Assembly: GCA_945893145.1 (NCBI GenBank)
Contig: CAMDDZ010000014.1
Location: 21,364-85,363 of the forward strand
Direction of reading: 5' to 3'
From: Rhodoplanes serenus
GTDB taxonomy: Bacteria > Pseudomonadota > Alphaproteobacteria > Rhizobiales > Xanthobacteraceae
Length of the DNA stretch: 64,000 bases
The translations under genes were made by a program, and so were the position numbers. The notes under the pieces were generated by a model. The model did not search any database and was not told where the DNA came from. It was given only the letters and a program-made list of their open reading frames with translations. How positions within the stretch are numbered: the first letter of the stretch is position 1; each line of letters begins with the position of its first letter. Positions 16,718-25,751 of this stretch are shown piece after piece.

Positions 16718-18139
16718 TTAAGCAGGCTCCCGAGCCCGCTGCGCGGAGAGGATCGGCGGACGCCGGTCGGCAAATCCGGTGGCGTCGCAATAGGCGTGGG
16801 CGATGCGATAGACCATCGGCTCGGCGAAGGCATGGCCGGCGATCTGCATGGCGAGCGGCACGCCGCTGTCGGTAAAACCGGTCGGCACCGAGATGCACGG
16901 CGTTCCGGTGACATTGAACACAAGCCGGGCCTGCTGGTCGTAGGTGCGCGCGATAGCTGCCGGATCGTCGATCCGGCAGGGCAACAGCAGGCTCGACAGT
17001 GACACCACCGCGTCGAGATCGCGCATCGCATTGGCCATCTCGGTGCACAGCGCGGCGCGGAGTTGCTGCGCCTTGATGTATTTCGCCGCCGACACGAAGG
17101 CTCCCGGCATTAGCCGGTTTCGGGTCAGCGCTGCGTAGTCCTGCGGCCGCTCCTGGATGTCGCGCTCGTGGATGGCGTAGGCCTCGGCCTGGTGGATGGT
17201 GCGGTTGCAGTCGGTCCACAGCGGCAGCGGCGAGACGCGGATGGTGCGCACCTCGGCGCCGAGCTGGCGCAGCACATTGCAGGCCTGCCCGATGGCGCGC
17301 ACCTGGTCCGGATCGGCCTCGGCATCCTCGGTGTGGAAGTGTTCGATCAGGCCGATGCGCAAGCCCTTCACGCCAGCTTTCAGATCTTTGAGGCAATCGG
17401 CCGCCGCGCGCTTGCTGCTGGTCGGGTCGTTGGCGTCGTGGCCCTCGATGGTGTGGAACAGGATGGCGTTGTCCTCGACCGTGCGCGTCATCGGGCCGAC
17501 GTGATCGAGTGAATAGGTCAGCGGAAACACGCCGGAGAGCGAAACCGCGCCGTAGGTGGGTTTCAGCCCGATGATGCCGCAGCAGGTCGCGGGATTGCGC
17601 ACCGAGCCGCCGGTGTCGGTGCCCAGCGCAGCCGGCGCCATGCCGGCCGCAAGCGCGGCCGCCGAGCCGCTCGATGAGCCGCCCGGATGCAGGTCGCGGT
17701 TCCAGGGATTGCGCGCCGGCGGCCAGGGCAGATCGAACGCCGGACCGCCGGTCGCGAACTCATGCAGCGCCACCTTGCCGAGCAGGATGGCGCCGGCGTC
17801 GTGCAGCTTCTTCACCACGAAAGAATCCGACGCCGCGCGATGGTCCTTGCGAATCTTGGAGTGGCAAGTGGTCGGCAGTCCTTCGATGTCGAAAATGTCT
17901 TTCGCCGCATAAGGCACACCGTGCATCGGGCCGCGGGCCTTGCCGCTGGCGATCTCGGCCTCGGCGGTCTTGGCCTGGGCCAGGGCCTTGTCGGCCGTCA
18001 CCGCGATGAAGGCGTTGTAGTGCGCATCGATCGCGGCGATGCGGTCGAGCAGCGCCTTGGTCCATTCGACCGGGGACAGCGCGCGCGTACGCAGCAGCCG
18101 CGCGCCTTCGGCGACGGAGAGATAGGCGAGATCGGTCAT
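16718..18139 (-). CDS. Amidase (amidase signature family)
   Basis: This 473-residue amidase-signature enzyme shows the Ser-cisSer-Lys triad: the lysine in 'AAKDIFDIEG', the cis-serine in 'GGSSSGSAAALAAG', and the nucleophile region 'LGTDTGGSVRNPA'. It belongs to the broad AS family with GatA-like members; the context with a Rieske oxygenase argues for a catabolic amidase rather than tRNA amidotransferase. The start overlaps the stop of the small upstream gene by 4 bases. The amide substrate is unknown. Confidence 0.93.
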   Translation of the reverse strand: MTDLAYLSVAEGARLLRTRALSPVEWTKALLDRIAAIDAHYNAFIAVTADKALAQAKTAEAEIASGKARGPMHGVPYAAKDIFDIEGLPTTCHSKIRKDHRAASDSFVVKKLHDAGAILLGKVALHEFATGGPAFDLPWPPARNPWNRDLHPGGSSSGSAAALAAGMAPAALGTDTGGSVRNPATCCGIIGLKPTYGAVSLSGVFPLTYSLDHVGPMTRTVEDNAILFHTIEGHDANDPTSSKRAAADCLKDLKAGVKGLRIGLIEHFHTEDAEADPDQVRAIGQACNVLRQLGAEVRTIRVSPLPLWTDCNRTIHQAEAYAIHERDIQERPQDYAALTRNRLMPGAFVSAAKYIKAQQLRAALCTEMANAMRDLDAVVSLSSLLLPCRIDDPAAIARTYDQQARLVFNVTGTPCISVPTGFTDSGVPLAMQIAGHAFAEPMVYRIAHAYCDATGFADRRPPILSAQRAREPA

Positions 18140-18342
18140 GCGTCGGGCTCGAAGCGGGCGGGATTGAACACGTGCGCGGGCGTGACGATCGGCGACGTGC
18201 CCTTGGGCGGCGCGCCAAGCGGGCGCGTGCCACGCTCGTAGGCAGCCTTCACGCCTTCGGGAAAGAGCTGCAGCGCTTTGCCGAGACCTTGCTGCTCGGC
18301 AGCCAGCCGGGTTTGCTCGGGCACTTTCGCAACGTCACTCAT
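18136..18342 (-). CDS. Small hypothetical protein between Rieske oxygenase and amidase genes
   Basis: This 68-residue protein is not recognised. It starts 'MSDVAKVPEQTRLAAEQQGL' and ends 'TPAHVFNPARFEPDA', with a helical N-terminal half and a Pro/Gly-rich C-terminal half; it has no cysteine and no membrane segment. The ATG lies 8 bases after the Rieske stop and the stop overlaps the amidase start (ATGA), so it is held tightly in the operon. It could be an accessory subunit of either neighbour. Confidence 0.65.
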   Translation of the reverse strand: MSDVAKVPEQTRLAAEQQGLGKALQLFPEGVKAAYERGTRPLGAPPKGTSPIVTPAHVFNPARFEPDA

Positions 18343-18350
18343 GGCTGCGG

Positions 18351-19643
18351 CTAACCAACGGCGCGCAGCGGCTTGGGCGCCGGCTTGTGCGCCTCGTAGA
18401 TGCGGCACACCTCGTCGGTGATCGGCGAATGCGCGGCGTGGATGCGCATCATCCAACTCCGCATGCCTTCCGCATTGTGGTGCTTGTCGCCCTCGTTCGG
18501 CAGGTCGATGCACTCGTTCTGCGCCGGATTGCGGAAGGTGAACATCGGGTCCTTGCCTTCCTCGACCTTCTTGATCTCACGGCGGAGCACGCGGCGATAA
18601 AGCGCGATGCCATTGTCGGAGGCGCCGAGGTTCTCGTGAGTGCGGTCGGCGATCGGCCCTTGCGTGATCCACGCCATGATGTCCTGGGCGTCGACGTTGT
18701 CGAGGATGAACTCGCCGTTCTGGTCTTTGAACGGCACGTGGTAGGTGTGCACTTTGTCGAGCAGATGCGCCGGCACCTTGGCGGCCTTCGGTGGCACGTA
18801 AGCGGTGAACCAAAGATGCATGGTGTGCGTGTCGTCCATCGGCACGCGGATCTGGAACGCGTAGTAGCGCGAGTCGACCCGCTCGTCGCCAGCGCCGACC
18901 GACAGGATGTTCGGGAACACGATCGGGTGGCCGACCTTCCAGTCGTCGCAGTCCTCCGACTGGCCGGTCAGCAGGCGATGCTTGGTGATGCCGTGATCGA
19001 ATTCGCGAAACGCGATCTTCTCGTGGTGCGAGCTGATCGCGACCTTCTGCGCCTGGCCCTTTTGCTCCTTGATGAACTCCCACGTGTGGCCGTGCAGCCA
19101 TTCGGTGTGCACCGGATCGAGCGAGTTCTCCATGATCTGCAGCCAGTTGCACGGCACCACGGTGTGGCCGAGCATTCGGATGGTGCCTTCGCGGACGAAG
19201 CCGTCGATGCGCGGCACCAGCGGCTTGGATTCGGCGGGACCGAGATAGGCCCAGATCACGCCGGCCTGTTCCTCGACCGCATAGGCCGGGGTCTTCACCT
19301 TGTTGCGGAACTGGCTCTTCTCCGGCTCGTTCGGCTGCGCCAGGCACTCGCCGCCGCGGCCGAACTCCCAGCCGTGATAGGGGCAGCGGATGCCGTCCTT
19401 GGTCGGGATGCCGTAGGCGAGCGAAGCGTGGCGGTGCGGGCAGGCCTCGGTGATCAGGCCGAGCCGGCCTTGCCGGTCGCGGAACAGCACCAGGTCCTCG
19501 CCCAGGATGCGGACGCGCTTGTTCCACTTCTTGTCGAGCTCCGACAGCGCCGCGATCGGATGCCAGTAGCGGCGCATCAGGTCGCCGCACGGCGTGCCGG
19601 GTCCGATCCGCGTGAGCAGGTCGTTTTGCTCGGCTGTCAGCAT
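18351..19643 (-). CDS. Rieske [2Fe-2S] aromatic ring-hydroxylating oxygenase, alpha subunit
   Basis: This 430-residue oxygenase carries the Rieske motif C68-x-H70 and C87-x2-H90 ('CPHRH' and 'CPYHGWEF'). The mononuclear iron site is in 'NSLDPVHTEWLHGHTW'. It resembles the phthalate 4,5-dioxygenase / vanillate O-demethylase type with no beta subunit. A separate reductase gene is not seen next to it. It heads the minus-strand run of small protein, amidase, PuuE-like hydrolase and Bug protein, which suggests oxidation of an aromatic or heterocyclic amide. Confidence 0.93.
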   Translation of the reverse strand: MLTAEQNDLLTRIGPGTPCGDLMRRYWHPIAALSELDKKWNKRVRILGEDLVLFRDRQGRLGLITEACPHRHASLAYGIPTKDGIRCPYHGWEFGRGGECLAQPNEPEKSQFRNKVKTPAYAVEEQAGVIWAYLGPAESKPLVPRIDGFVREGTIRMLGHTVVPCNWLQIMENSLDPVHTEWLHGHTWEFIKEQKGQAQKVAISSHHEKIAFREFDHGITKHRLLTGQSEDCDDWKVGHPIVFPNILSVGAGDERVDSRYYAFQIRVPMDDTHTMHLWFTAYVPPKAAKVPAHLLDKVHTYHVPFKDQNGEFILDNVDAQDIMAWITQGPIADRTHENLGASDNGIALYRRVLRREIKKVEEGKDPMFTFRNPAQNECIDLPNEGDKHHNAEGMRSWMMRIHAAHSPITDEVCRIYEAHKPAPKPLRAVG

Positions 19644-19725
19644 GGCTGGCTCTCCTGTTCAGGGGCTTTCCCTCAGTTTACCCTTGCGCCGCAACGGTGA
19701 CCAGACGAGCGGCGGTAGCCCAGAT

Positions 19726-20880
19726 ATGCCATCCAGAATTCGCATCGGGATCGTGGGGATGGGGGCGGCCGGCTGGGCTTTCGTTCCCGCGATTCGCGGC
19801 AATTTGGCATTCGAATTGGCGGCCATCGCCGAGCCCGATCCGGCTATGCGCGAGACGGCGGTGACCGAAACCGGCGCCGTGCCCTACTCGGATTTGCCGT
19901 CGATGCTGCGCGACGCCAAGCTCGACGCCATCTATGTCGCGACGCCCACGGAGCTCCATCCCGATCACGTTGCGCAGGTTTGCGCCGCGAAGAAGCACGT
20001 GCTGACCGAAAAGCCGATGGCGATTCGAGTGGAGCAGGCGCAGCAGATGGTCGAGGCCGCGGAGCGCGCCGGTGTCGTGCTGCAGGTCGGCCATTCGCAT
20101 TCCTACGATCTGCCGATCGCGAGGATGCGGGAGATCGTTGCCTCCGGCGCGCTCGGCCGCGTCCGCATGATCCACACCTGGAATTTTACCGACTGGATGG
20201 CGCGGCCGCGCCGCGCCGCCGAGCTCGACATCGGACAGGGCGGCGGCGTCACCTACCGCCAGGGCGCGCACCAGATCGATATTCTGCGATTGCTCGGCGG
20301 CGGGCTGGTGAAGAGCGTGCGCGCCACGACGTTCGACTGGGACGCGAGCCGGCGCTCGATCGGCGCGCACACGATCTTCCTGAATTTCACCGACGGCACA
20401 GCGGCGACCGCCATCTACAACGGCTACGGCCGTTTGTCCGCCGCCGAATTGACCGGCGGCGTCGGCGAATGGGGTCTGGAGGAAAAGCCGCGCGGGGAAA
20501 CGAAACCTGCTGCGGCACTTTCTCCGGAGCAAGAGCTTGCCGTGAAGCGCAAGCGGGCGCGCACCGCTATTCCGGCAAACGCGCCGCATCAGCCGCATTT
20601 CGGCCTGACGCTGGTGAGCTGCGAGCGCGGCGACATCCGGCAATCGCCGGACGGTTTGCTGGTCTATTCGGACCAGGGCCGCGAAAAGATCGCGCTGCCA
20701 AAGGACAAGTCGCCACGCGATCTGGTGATCGCGGAATTCGCCGATGCGGTGAGCGGCATGGCCACGACCCACACCGGCCGTTGGGGCGTGGCCAATCTCG
20801 AAGTCTGCACCGCGGCGATCGAATCCTCGCGCACCGGCCGGGAAATCGAATTGAAGCATCAGGTCGCGGTGGCGAAATAG
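19726..20880 (+). CDS. Gfo/Idh/MocA family oxidoreductase
   Basis: This 384-residue oxidoreductase has the Rossmann motif 'GIVGMGAAGWAFVPA' at the N-terminus, 'ATPTELHPDHVAQV' and the hallmark 'KKHVLTEKPMA' near residue 95. The C-terminal domain has 'IGQGGGVTYRQGAHQIDILR'; GfoIdh proteins of this kind act on phthalate-like or sugar compounds. ATG 19726 is chosen since homology begins there; 45 upstream codons have no family character. It is divergent from the Rieske oxygenase, and a regulator could act on the roughly 80-base space between them. Confidence 0.9.
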   Translation: MPSRIRIGIVGMGAAGWAFVPAIRGNLAFELAAIAEPDPAMRETAVTETGAVPYSDLPSMLRDAKLDAIYVATPTELHPDHVAQVCAAKKHVLTEKPMAIRVEQAQQMVEAAERAGVVLQVGHSHSYDLPIARMREIVASGALGRVRMIHTWNFTDWMARPRRAAELDIGQGGGVTYRQGAHQIDILRLLGGGLVKSVRATTFDWDASRRSIGAHTIFLNFTDGTAATAIYNGYGRLSAAELTGGVGEWGLEEKPRGETKPAAALSPEQELAVKRKRARTAIPANAPHQPHFGLTLVSCERGDIRQSPDGLLVYSDQGREKIALPKDKSPRDLVIAEFADAVSGMATTHTGRWGVANLEVCTAAIESSRTGREIELKHQVAVAK

Positions 20881-20891
20881 GCGGAGCGTTC

Positions 20892-21248
20892 ATGCAGCCG
20901 ATCAAGCTGAAAATTTCGTCCGATGGCGCGCACGCGACGCTCGCGCTTGCGGGCGCGACCGCGGACCTGTCTGCACCGGACATCGACCATCTGATCCGCG
21001 ATCTCGCCGCCATGCGCGCTAAGATGACGCCGGTGCATCCGGCCGAGCCGCCCGCCGATCCGGCCAAGGTTCATCACAGCGACAATCTGCTCTGGAGCGT
21101 GAAAGCCGCGCCGCAGAAATCCACGATACAATTCGCCACCCAGCATCCCGGTCTCGGCTGGATCGTGATGTGGCTATCGCGGGCGCAGGTCGAGGATTTG
21201 CAGACCAGCTTCGAATTCGAACTGGTGAAGATTCCAGAGGGCCGATGA
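20892..21248 (+). CDS. Hypothetical protein, 118 residues
   Basis: I do not recognise this protein. It looks like a small soluble alpha/beta protein: 'KISSDGAHATLALAGATADL', then helical 'DIDHLIRDLAAMRAKM', a proline-rich linker and a strand-rich end 'LGWIVMWLSRAQVEDLQ'. GGCGGAG lies upstream of the ATG. Its stop overlaps the Bug protein start by 4 bases (ATGA), which ties it to the Gfo/Idh-Bug-FeS run. Confidence 0.65.
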   Translation: MQPIKLKISSDGAHATLALAGATADLSAPDIDHLIRDLAAMRAKMTPVHPAEPPADPAKVHHSDNLLWSVKAAPQKSTIQFATQHPGLGWIVMWLSRAQVEDLQTSFEFELVKIPEGR

Positions 21249-22252
21249 AACGCATTCTCCCCATCGCGGCGTCGCTCGTTGCAACGCTTGCGCTCTCGGC
21301 AACGGCCCGCGCACAGACCGTCGAGGAATTCTATCGGGGTCGCACCGTCAACATCATCGTCGGTTTCTCGGCTGGCGGCGGCTATGACCTCTACGCGCGG
21401 CTGTTCGGCCGCCACATCGGCCGGCACATTCCGGGCAATCCGACGATTGCGGTGCAGAACATGCCCGGCGCGGGAAGCCTGAAGGCCACGCAATACGTTT
21501 ACAACGTCGCCAACAAAGACGGTCTGACGCTCGGCTCGGTCAGCCGCGGCATGCTCGCCGAGCCGCTGCTCTCCGGCGCCAACTTCGATCCAAATAAATT
21601 CTCCTGGCTCGGCAGCATCACCAGCGAGACCTCGGTCTGCGCCACCTGGAAAACGTCGCCGGTGAAAACCTGGGACGACATGTTTAAGCGCGAGTTCAGC
21701 CTCGGTAGCAACTCGGTCGGCGACGACACAGCGTCGTTTGCGCTGATCATGCGCAACGTGTTCGGCGCCAAGGTGAAGCTCGTCACCGGCTATCCGGGCG
21801 GCAACGACGTCAATCTGGCGATGGAGCGCGGCGAGGTCGACGGCCGCTGCGGCTGGTCGTGGTCGAGCCTGAAGAGCCAGAAGCAGTGGCTGCCGAACAT
21901 CAGCGTGCTGGTGCAGTTCAATCTGGAAAAGAATCCAGACCTGCCCAACGTGCCGATGGCGCTCGAGAAGGCCTCGAACGATGAGCAGCGTCAGGTGCTG
22001 CGGCTTTTGATCGCGGGGCAATACGTCGGGCGGCCGTTCTTCAGCTCGCCGGACATCCCCGCTGACCGCAAGGCTGCCTTGCGCGCCGCATTCGACGCGA
22101 CCATGAAGGACCCGCAGTTCCTGGCGGACGCTGCGAAAGTCGATATGGAGATCACGCCGGTTTCCGCAGGAACGATCGAGGCCTTCCTCGCCGAACTCTA
22201 CAAGACCCCGAAGGAGATCGCGGCCAAGGCCGGAGCGGCGATCCGGAACTGA
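21245..22252 (+). CDS. Bug/TctC-type substrate-binding protein (divergent subgroup)
   Basis: This 335-residue protein has a signal peptide ending at 'SATARAQ', then 'GRTVNIIVGFSAGGGYDLYA' and 'GNPTIAVQNMPGAGSLKATQ', marking the divergent subgroup of tripartite tricarboxylate binding proteins. It contains only two cysteines in the mature part. There is no TctA or TctB gene nearby. It is coupled to the upstream 118-residue gene and followed after 33 bases by an Fe-S protein, so it may feed a redox pathway. Confidence 0.88.
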   Translation: MKRILPIAASLVATLALSATARAQTVEEFYRGRTVNIIVGFSAGGGYDLYARLFGRHIGRHIPGNPTIAVQNMPGAGSLKATQYVYNVANKDGLTLGSVSRGMLAEPLLSGANFDPNKFSWLGSITSETSVCATWKTSPVKTWDDMFKREFSLGSNSVGDDTASFALIMRNVFGAKVKLVTGYPGGNDVNLAMERGEVDGRCGWSWSSLKSQKQWLPNISVLVQFNLEKNPDLPNVPMALEKASNDEQRQVLRLLIAGQYVGRPFFSSPDIPADRKAALRAAFDATMKDPQFLADAAKVDMEITPVSAGTIEAFLAELYKTPKEIAAKAGAAIRN

Positions 22253-22285
22253 CGACCCGAAAGGTTTGCAAGTCCGCTCGTCTCG

Positions 22286-23650
22286 ATGCGACTTTTGAGC
22301 TATTCTAATCTCATGCAAAACGCCGGTTTCGAACAAGCCCTCACTTCGCGTGTCGACGAGATGGTCGACGCTTGCACCAAATGCGGGGCCTGCTTCGAGG
22401 TCTGCCCGATTGCCGCGCCGGCCGGGCTCGGCAGCGCCGATTCGAAGGCGGTGGTGTCCGGCGTGCTCGACATCCTGCGGTTTGGCAAAGGCCCGGAGGA
22501 ATCGCAGAAGTGGGCCAAGGCCTGCATGGCGAGCGGCGAGTGCATCAAGGCTTGCAACTACGGCGTCAACCCGCGCTTTCTTTTGACGATGGCGCGACTT
22601 GCCATGATGCGGAACGAGAAGGAGCCGGTGGATCGCCGCAAGCAGGGCGTCACCGTGTTCCGCAAGATCGGCGAGGACGTCAGCGTTTTGTCGCGGCTGC
22701 AGCTCTCCGAGGAGTCGCTGATTCGGCTCGGCCAGAAGCCGTCGAAGGAGCCGTCGCGCACTGAGCTGCCCGATGTGGTGTTCTACACCGGCTGCAACGT
22801 GCTGAAGACGCCGCACATCGCGCTGCTATGCCTCGATATCATGGACATGATCGGCACCGATTATCGGGTGATGGGCGGGCCGACCCATTGCTGCGGCACC
22901 GCGCAGCTTCGCGCCGGCGACATCGACACGCTCGGCCGCTTCGCCAACAACACCATCCAGAAGCTTACGCAATCGAAGACCAAGCAGGTGCTGGCGTGGT
23001 GCCCGAGCTGCGTCATGCAGTTCGGCGAGACCGTGCTGCCGACCGTGCAACGCGCGACCGGCGAGATGCCATTCGACATGACGCCGTTCATGCCCTTCCT
23101 GCATGCCAAGCTCGACGCGCTGCGGCCGTTGCTGAAGAACCGCGTTGAGATGACGGTGGCGCTGCATCGGCATCCGGGCATCGCTGGCGTCATGGAAGCG
23201 GCCGAAGAGCTGTTGCGCGCCGTGCCTGGTATCACAATCGTCAAGCTCGACGTGCCGGCGGTCGGCCTGCAGAGCGTCAATCTCGCGACCTTGCCGAAGT
23301 TCAAAGCCGAGCTTCAGCTCAAGGAACTGGAAGCTGCGCGTAAGGCCGGCATCGATGCGCTGGTCGCAGTTTATCATTCCGATCACCGCGAGCTGTGCGC
23401 GCACGAGCGCGATTGGCCGTTCAAGATCATGAACATTCTTGAGGTCATCGGCGAAAGCATGGGCTTGCGTCAGGACGACCACTACAAGAGCCTGAAGATC
23501 AAGCAGGACGTCGATGCGATCATCACCGACGCGTCCGACCTGATGAAGCGTCACGGTGTCGATCTCGACACCGCCCGCAAGGTGATCGTGAACGGCATGC
23601 TGGGCGACCAGCCGTTGCCGTTGCAGGGCAAGCAGGCGGCTGCAGGTTAA
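22286..23650 (+). CDS. Fe-S protein of the HdrD/GlpC/GlcF type with an incomplete second CCG domain
   Basis: This 454-residue protein starts with one complete 4Fe-4S motif (C30, C33, C36, C40). The second cluster region reads C80-x2-S83-x2-C86-x3-C90, with serine where the second cysteine is expected. One CCG domain is intact ('YTGCN', 'THCCGTAQL', 'WCPSC'), but the second lacks its cysteines ('LHRHPGIAG', 'PAVGLQ', 'YHSDHREL'). Such proteins pass electrons between a flavoenzyme and a quinone or thiol carrier. No flavoprotein gene lies next to it. ATG 22313 is a possible alternative start. Confidence 0.8.
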   Translation: MRLLSYSNLMQNAGFEQALTSRVDEMVDACTKCGACFEVCPIAAPAGLGSADSKAVVSGVLDILRFGKGPEESQKWAKACMASGECIKACNYGVNPRFLLTMARLAMMRNEKEPVDRRKQGVTVFRKIGEDVSVLSRLQLSEESLIRLGQKPSKEPSRTELPDVVFYTGCNVLKTPHIALLCLDIMDMIGTDYRVMGGPTHCCGTAQLRAGDIDTLGRFANNTIQKLTQSKTKQVLAWCPSCVMQFGETVLPTVQRATGEMPFDMTPFMPFLHAKLDALRPLLKNRVEMTVALHRHPGIAGVMEAAEELLRAVPGITIVKLDVPAVGLQSVNLATLPKFKAELQLKELEAARKAGIDALVAVYHSDHRELCAHERDWPFKIMNILEVIGESMGLRQDDHYKSLKIKQDVDAIITDASDLMKRHGVDLDTARKVIVNGMLGDQPLPLQGKQAAAG

Positions 23651-24636
23651 GCGGCAGCGATCTCCTTCATCAGCGTTTCGCTGATTGAAATGCCTTCGGC
23701 CTGGGCCTTTTCCCGCGTCTTAAGCCGCCGCGCGCCCGGCAGCCTTGCGCCGGCCTGGGCTTCGATCGAAGCAGCCAGCACGCCAAAGCGAGCGACGGCA
23801 TCGCCACCAAACGCCGCCGCATCGAATGCCACAATCAACTGGCCGGTGCCGGGCGGCGGGCCTTTGGCATCAAGATAGGACGATGCCTCCGCGGCAAAGT
23901 TCGAGCCGGTGAGGCCTGCGGCCAGCAGTTCGACCATTAGCGCCAGCGCGACGCCCTTGGCGTCGCCCGCAGGGAACATCGTGCCGCCGAGCGCGGCGTC
24001 TGGATCGGTGGTCGGCTGGCCATTCGCGTCGAGCGCCCAGCCTTCGGGGATTTTCTCGCCGCGCTGCTTCGCCGCCATGATGTTGCCGCGCGCGACCTTC
24101 GATAGCGACAGGTCGATGACAAGCGGCGCGCGGCCCGGCAGCGGGCAGGCGAACGCGACCGGGTTGGTGCCGAACACCGGCTTCGAGCCGCCCCACGGCG
24201 CCATCGCGGATGGGGTGTTCACGAACATGATCGCGACCAAGCCTGCTTGCGCGAGCCGTTCCACCGGCTGGCCGGCCGCGCCGCAATGGTGCGAGCGCCG
24301 GATCGCCCCCGTAGCGACACCCTGGTCGCGCGCCAGCATGGGCAATGCGGCTTCCGCAGCCTCAAGGGCCGGAAACGCAAAGCCGTGCGCTGCATCGATG
24401 GCGATCAGGCCCGGCTTCGGCCGGGTCAGCACCGGCTTGGCAATCCCATCGACCTTGCCGATTTTCGCTTGGGCCGCGTACATCGGCACCCGCGAGAGCC
24501 CGTGACCTTTCAGTCCGTCGGCTTCGGCGGCGACCAGCGCGCGGGCAACGCTCTGTGCGTTCTCCGCAGCGGTGCGGCAGCGGGTCAGTGTGGTGACGAC
24601 AAGATCGTGCGCTTGGGCCAGCGTCAGATTCGGCAT
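23647..24636 (-). CDS. Ldh/YlbC-type malate/lactate/ureidoglycolate dehydrogenase
   Basis: This 329-residue protein is a member of the NAD(P)-dependent Ldh family (not Rossmann type). Landmarks are 'GHGLSRVPMYAAQA', 'SHHCGAAGQPVERLA', 'GTNPVAFACPLPG' and 'DLSLSKVARGNIM'. It probably reduces or oxidises a 2-hydroxy acid or an imine such as pyrroline-2-carboxylate. The stop is shared with the convergent Fe-S gene as the sequence TTAA (23647-23650). It is the last gene of the UxaA-YeiH-Ldh run. Confidence 0.9.
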   Translation of the reverse strand: MPNLTLAQAHDLVVTTLTRCRTAAENAQSVARALVAAEADGLKGHGLSRVPMYAAQAKIGKVDGIAKPVLTRPKPGLIAIDAAHGFAFPALEAAEAALPMLARDQGVATGAIRRSHHCGAAGQPVERLAQAGLVAIMFVNTPSAMAPWGGSKPVFGTNPVAFACPLPGRAPLVIDLSLSKVARGNIMAAKQRGEKIPEGWALDANGQPTTDPDAALGGTMFPAGDAKGVALALMVELLAAGLTGSNFAAEASSYLDAKGPPPGTGQLIVAFDAAAFGGDAVARFGVLAASIEAQAGARLPGARRLKTREKAQAEGISISETLMKEIAAA

Positions 24637-24639
24637 GGC

Positions 24640-25692
24640 TCAGCCGACCACGAGCAGCCCGCCTATGACAAGCACGAGGATGACGATCGTTGTGCCGGTG
24701 ACCGTGGCGACATGCCGCCAGCCCAGGCTCGCGATTGCCGTGATCGAGGTGCCGAGCCCAAGCGCGCCGATCGCGATCAGCAAGCCCCAGGTCGACACTT
24801 CAATGAGCACCGACTTGACCGGCGCGTAGATCGCGGCGAGCCCGAATGACGGAATGATGCTGTTGAGGATGCAGAGCGCGAGGAACACGAAGGCGAACAC
24901 CGGGATCGGCACCTTCGCGGCATGCGTACCGCCGCCGGCGCGCGCGAACCAGGCGCCGATGCCGATTACCATCGGCAGCAGCAGGAAAACCCTGAACAAT
25001 TTCACGATCACGGCGCTGTTGCCGACCGGCTCCGACACCGCGTAGCCCGCGCCGACCACTTGCGCCACGTCGTGGATGGTCGCACCCAGCATCACGCCGG
25101 TCTTGGTCTCTGAGAAGCCGAGCCAGATGCAGAACAGCGGATAGACCACCATGGCGAGCGTCGAAAGCGCGTTCACCGCCACGACGACAAACGCGGTGTC
25201 CGCTTCTTTGCCCTTGTAGTCGGGCAGCACGGTCGTGGTGGCAAGCGTCGCCGAGGCGCCGCACACGGCAGTGCCGGCGCCGGCGAGCGCACCATAGGCA
25301 TCGGTCTGCCCAAGCGCGCGGGCCAGCGCAAAGCCCGCGACCACGGTGAGGATCATCGACAGGATCACGATCAGCGCTGTGGCAAAGCCGAGCGCCACAA
25401 TGTCGCCGAGCGCGATCCGCAGGCCGAGCAGCGCCACCGCCCAGCGCAGCAGCGTCTTCACGCAGAACACGATACCGGGCTGGAACACCGGCCGCTGTGC
25501 CACCCCGTTAAGCGCAATACCGATGATCAGTGCGATCACCATGGCGGGGATCGGCAGCGCCCGCGCCACCAGCGGTGCCGCCAGCACCGCCGCGATGGCG
25601 ACCGCGGCCGAGAACGCAACGCCAGGCGCGAGACGGCGCAATGTTTCGGTCATCCGGGGCAATGCGGCGTCGGAGACGAGGTGATCAGCCAT
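24640..25692 (-). CDS. YeiH / UPF0324 family putative exporter
   Basis: This 350-residue inner-membrane protein has about ten hydrophobic segments. 'GIALNGVAQRPVFQPGIVF' and 'AGAGTAVCGASATLATTTV' and 'GVMLGATIHDVAQVVGAGYA' match the YeiH family, of which some members export sulfonates or sulfate-like anions. It lies 3 bases upstream of the Ldh-type gene and downstream of the split UxaA genes, suggesting that it moves a substrate or product of that pathway. The exported compound is not known. Confidence 0.9.
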   Translation of the reverse strand: MADHLVSDAALPRMTETLRRLAPGVAFSAAVAIAAVLAAPLVARALPIPAMVIALIIGIALNGVAQRPVFQPGIVFCVKTLLRWAVALLGLRIALGDIVALGFATALIVILSMILTVVAGFALARALGQTDAYGALAGAGTAVCGASATLATTTVLPDYKGKEADTAFVVVAVNALSTLAMVVYPLFCIWLGFSETKTGVMLGATIHDVAQVVGAGYAVSEPVGNSAVIVKLFRVFLLLPMVIGIGAWFARAGGGTHAAKVPIPVFAFVFLALCILNSIIPSFGLAAIYAPVKSVLIEVSTWGLLIAIGALGLGTSITAIASLGWRHVATVTGTTIVILVLVIGGLLVVG

Positions 25693-25751
25693 CGGACTTC
25701 AATGAACCGCGCGGTCCCGAAAGAGGAGCAATGAATTGCCTGGAACGTGGC

